DNA of 64,000 nucleotides from Lacinutrix sp. Bg11-31 (GTDB lineage Bacteria > Bacteroidota > Bacteroidia > Flavobacteriales > Flavobacteriaceae): contig NZ_CP025118.1 in the NCBI RefSeq assembly GCF_002831665.1, forward strand, positions 1,488,001 through 1,552,000. The letters run 5' to 3'. Positions 63,455 to 64,000 of the stretch are shown here, in pieces. The notes beneath the pieces were generated by a model. The model was not told the DNA's origin. It made no database searches and saw only the letters and a program-made list of their open reading frames with translations. A program made the translations under genes and the position numbers. The first letter of the stretch is position 1; each line of letters begins with the position of its first letter.

Positions 63455-64000
63455 ATGAAAAGGATATTTTACTTTCTTACCATTTTTAGCTTTTTATTAC
63501 TTTGGAGCTCTTGTCGTCAAGATTTTGACTTCGCTCCTAGCACAGGAAGCCTTGAATTCTCTAAAGACACTGTTTATTTAGATACCGTTTTTACAAATAT
63601 TGGTTCTAGTACTTACAACTTAAAAGTATATAATAGGAGTGACAATGATATTTCTATACCTTCGATTGCTTTAGAACGTGGAGCAACCTCTAACTATAGA
63701 TTAAACGTCGATGGAAATGCGGGACAAACATTTAATAATGTAGAAATACATGCAAAAGACAGTTTGTTTATTTTTGTTGAAACTACAATAGATATAGAAA
63801 ATGAATCTACATTAAACAATGAATTTTTATATACAGATAAGATAAATTTTGATGCAGGAAGTAATCTACAATCCGTAGATTTAGTAACATTGGTTAAAGA
63901 TGCAGTCTTTATATATCCAGATCGCGATAATACCACTGGAATTATAGAAACACTAACTATAACTGTAGATGGACAACCAGTAGAAACAGAAATACAAGGA
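63455..64000 (+). CDS. conserved flavobacterial lipoprotein of unknown function (3' partial)
   Basis: The frame is open from the ATG at 63455 (an ATG two codons earlier, at 63449, is also possible) to the window end; the gene continues beyond it. The signal ends LLLWSSCRQDFDF with a lipid-bearing Cys. The N-terminal part is a beta domain: LEFSKDTVYLDTVFTNIGSS, TYNLKVYNRSDNDISIP, and DSLFIFVETTIDI, like the opening of a choice-of-anchor/Ig-like fold (DTVxxxxFTNIGSS). I recall such lipoproteins in many Flavobacteriia, without a known function. Confidence 0.8.
   Translation, partial: MKRIFYFLTIFSFLLLWSSCRQDFDFAPSTGSLEFSKDTVYLDTVFTNIGSSTYNLKVYNRSDNDISIPSIALERGATSNYRLNVDGNAGQTFNNVEIHAKDSLFIFVETTIDIENESTLNNEFLYTDKINFDAGSNLQSVDLVTLVKDAVFIYPDRDNTTGIIETLTITVDGQPVETEIQG

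Noticed and set aside
63694-63936. Minus-strand 80-residue frame at the window end
   Set aside because: It is the shadow of the partial plus-strand lipoprotein gene, whose frame stays open to the last base.

Overview
The window comes from a low-GC bacterium of the Bacteroidota, most likely a marine Flavobacteriaceae close to Olleya, Lacinutrix, Psychroserpens or Winogradskyella. Reasons: Bacteroidota-type promoters (TTTG or TTG, 19-20 bases, then TAnnTTTG, for example at 14890-14920, 37927-37957 and 61782-61811), start codons without Shine-Dalgarno sites, many secreted lipoproteins with acidic residues after the lipid-bearing Cys (SCxxDD-like), two sensor kinases with periplasmic propellers, MopE-type lipoproteins, and a family-typical housekeeping set. 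No tRNA, rRNA, phage, insertion sequence or CRISPR array was found. The only RNA gene is the signal recognition particle RNA at 61684-61777 (minus).

Layout. 1-4756: 3' part of a fused E1 alpha/beta 2-oxoacid dehydrogenase, then a large AprA-like methyltransferase with a DUF202 protein, and two small genes. 4784-6042: a decayed sphingomyelinase-like phosphoesterase. 6278-9944: flavin monooxygenase, a possible ADP-ribosyltransferase-fold protein on an accessory segment, and an unknown secreted protein. 10022-12279: cupin lipoprotein, a 1.5-kb array of 169-bp palindromic repeats, and a GIY-YIG nuclease whose 3' end is carved out of the last repeat. 12381-22210: DinB, propeller lipoprotein, holA, HsdR-N-like nuclease, glycosyltransferase, OmpA lipoprotein, VOC protein, YciO/Sua5-type protein, esterase and UvrD/PcrA helicase. 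22368-27777: propeller histidine kinase plus LuxR-type regulator, a possible small RNA unit, and a glutamate-synthase-like flavoprotein.

27838-37658 is the most distinctive block: an Lgt-family gene heads a same-strand run of five lipoproteins (two with MopE-type metal-binding repeats), followed by a LytS-type propeller kinase and a LytTR regulator, and then by a further lipoprotein. It reads as one operon coupling a private lipoprotein acyltransferase homologue to its surface lipoproteins and a sensor.

37983-46560: DUF7935-like protein, patatin, M1 peptidase, universal stress protein, PNGase F-type glycoamidase, recG. 46595-50767: repeats, amine oxidase, miaE, CIA30 protein, and a small membrane-protein gene bounded by 13-bp inverted repeats and a long foldback. 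50778-64000: TlpA-type lipoprotein, acidic secreted peptide, pheT, fasciclin protein, DUF2007 protein, an asymmetric ABC-F protein, a redox-dead TlpA-like protein, fructose-6-phosphate aldolase/transaldolase, a short-chain dehydrogenase, the SRP RNA, a glutaminyl cyclase, a thioesterase and the 5' end of a conserved lipoprotein that runs off the window.

Coordinates and translations were read directly from the sequence. Family names rest on recalled motifs, not on a search.
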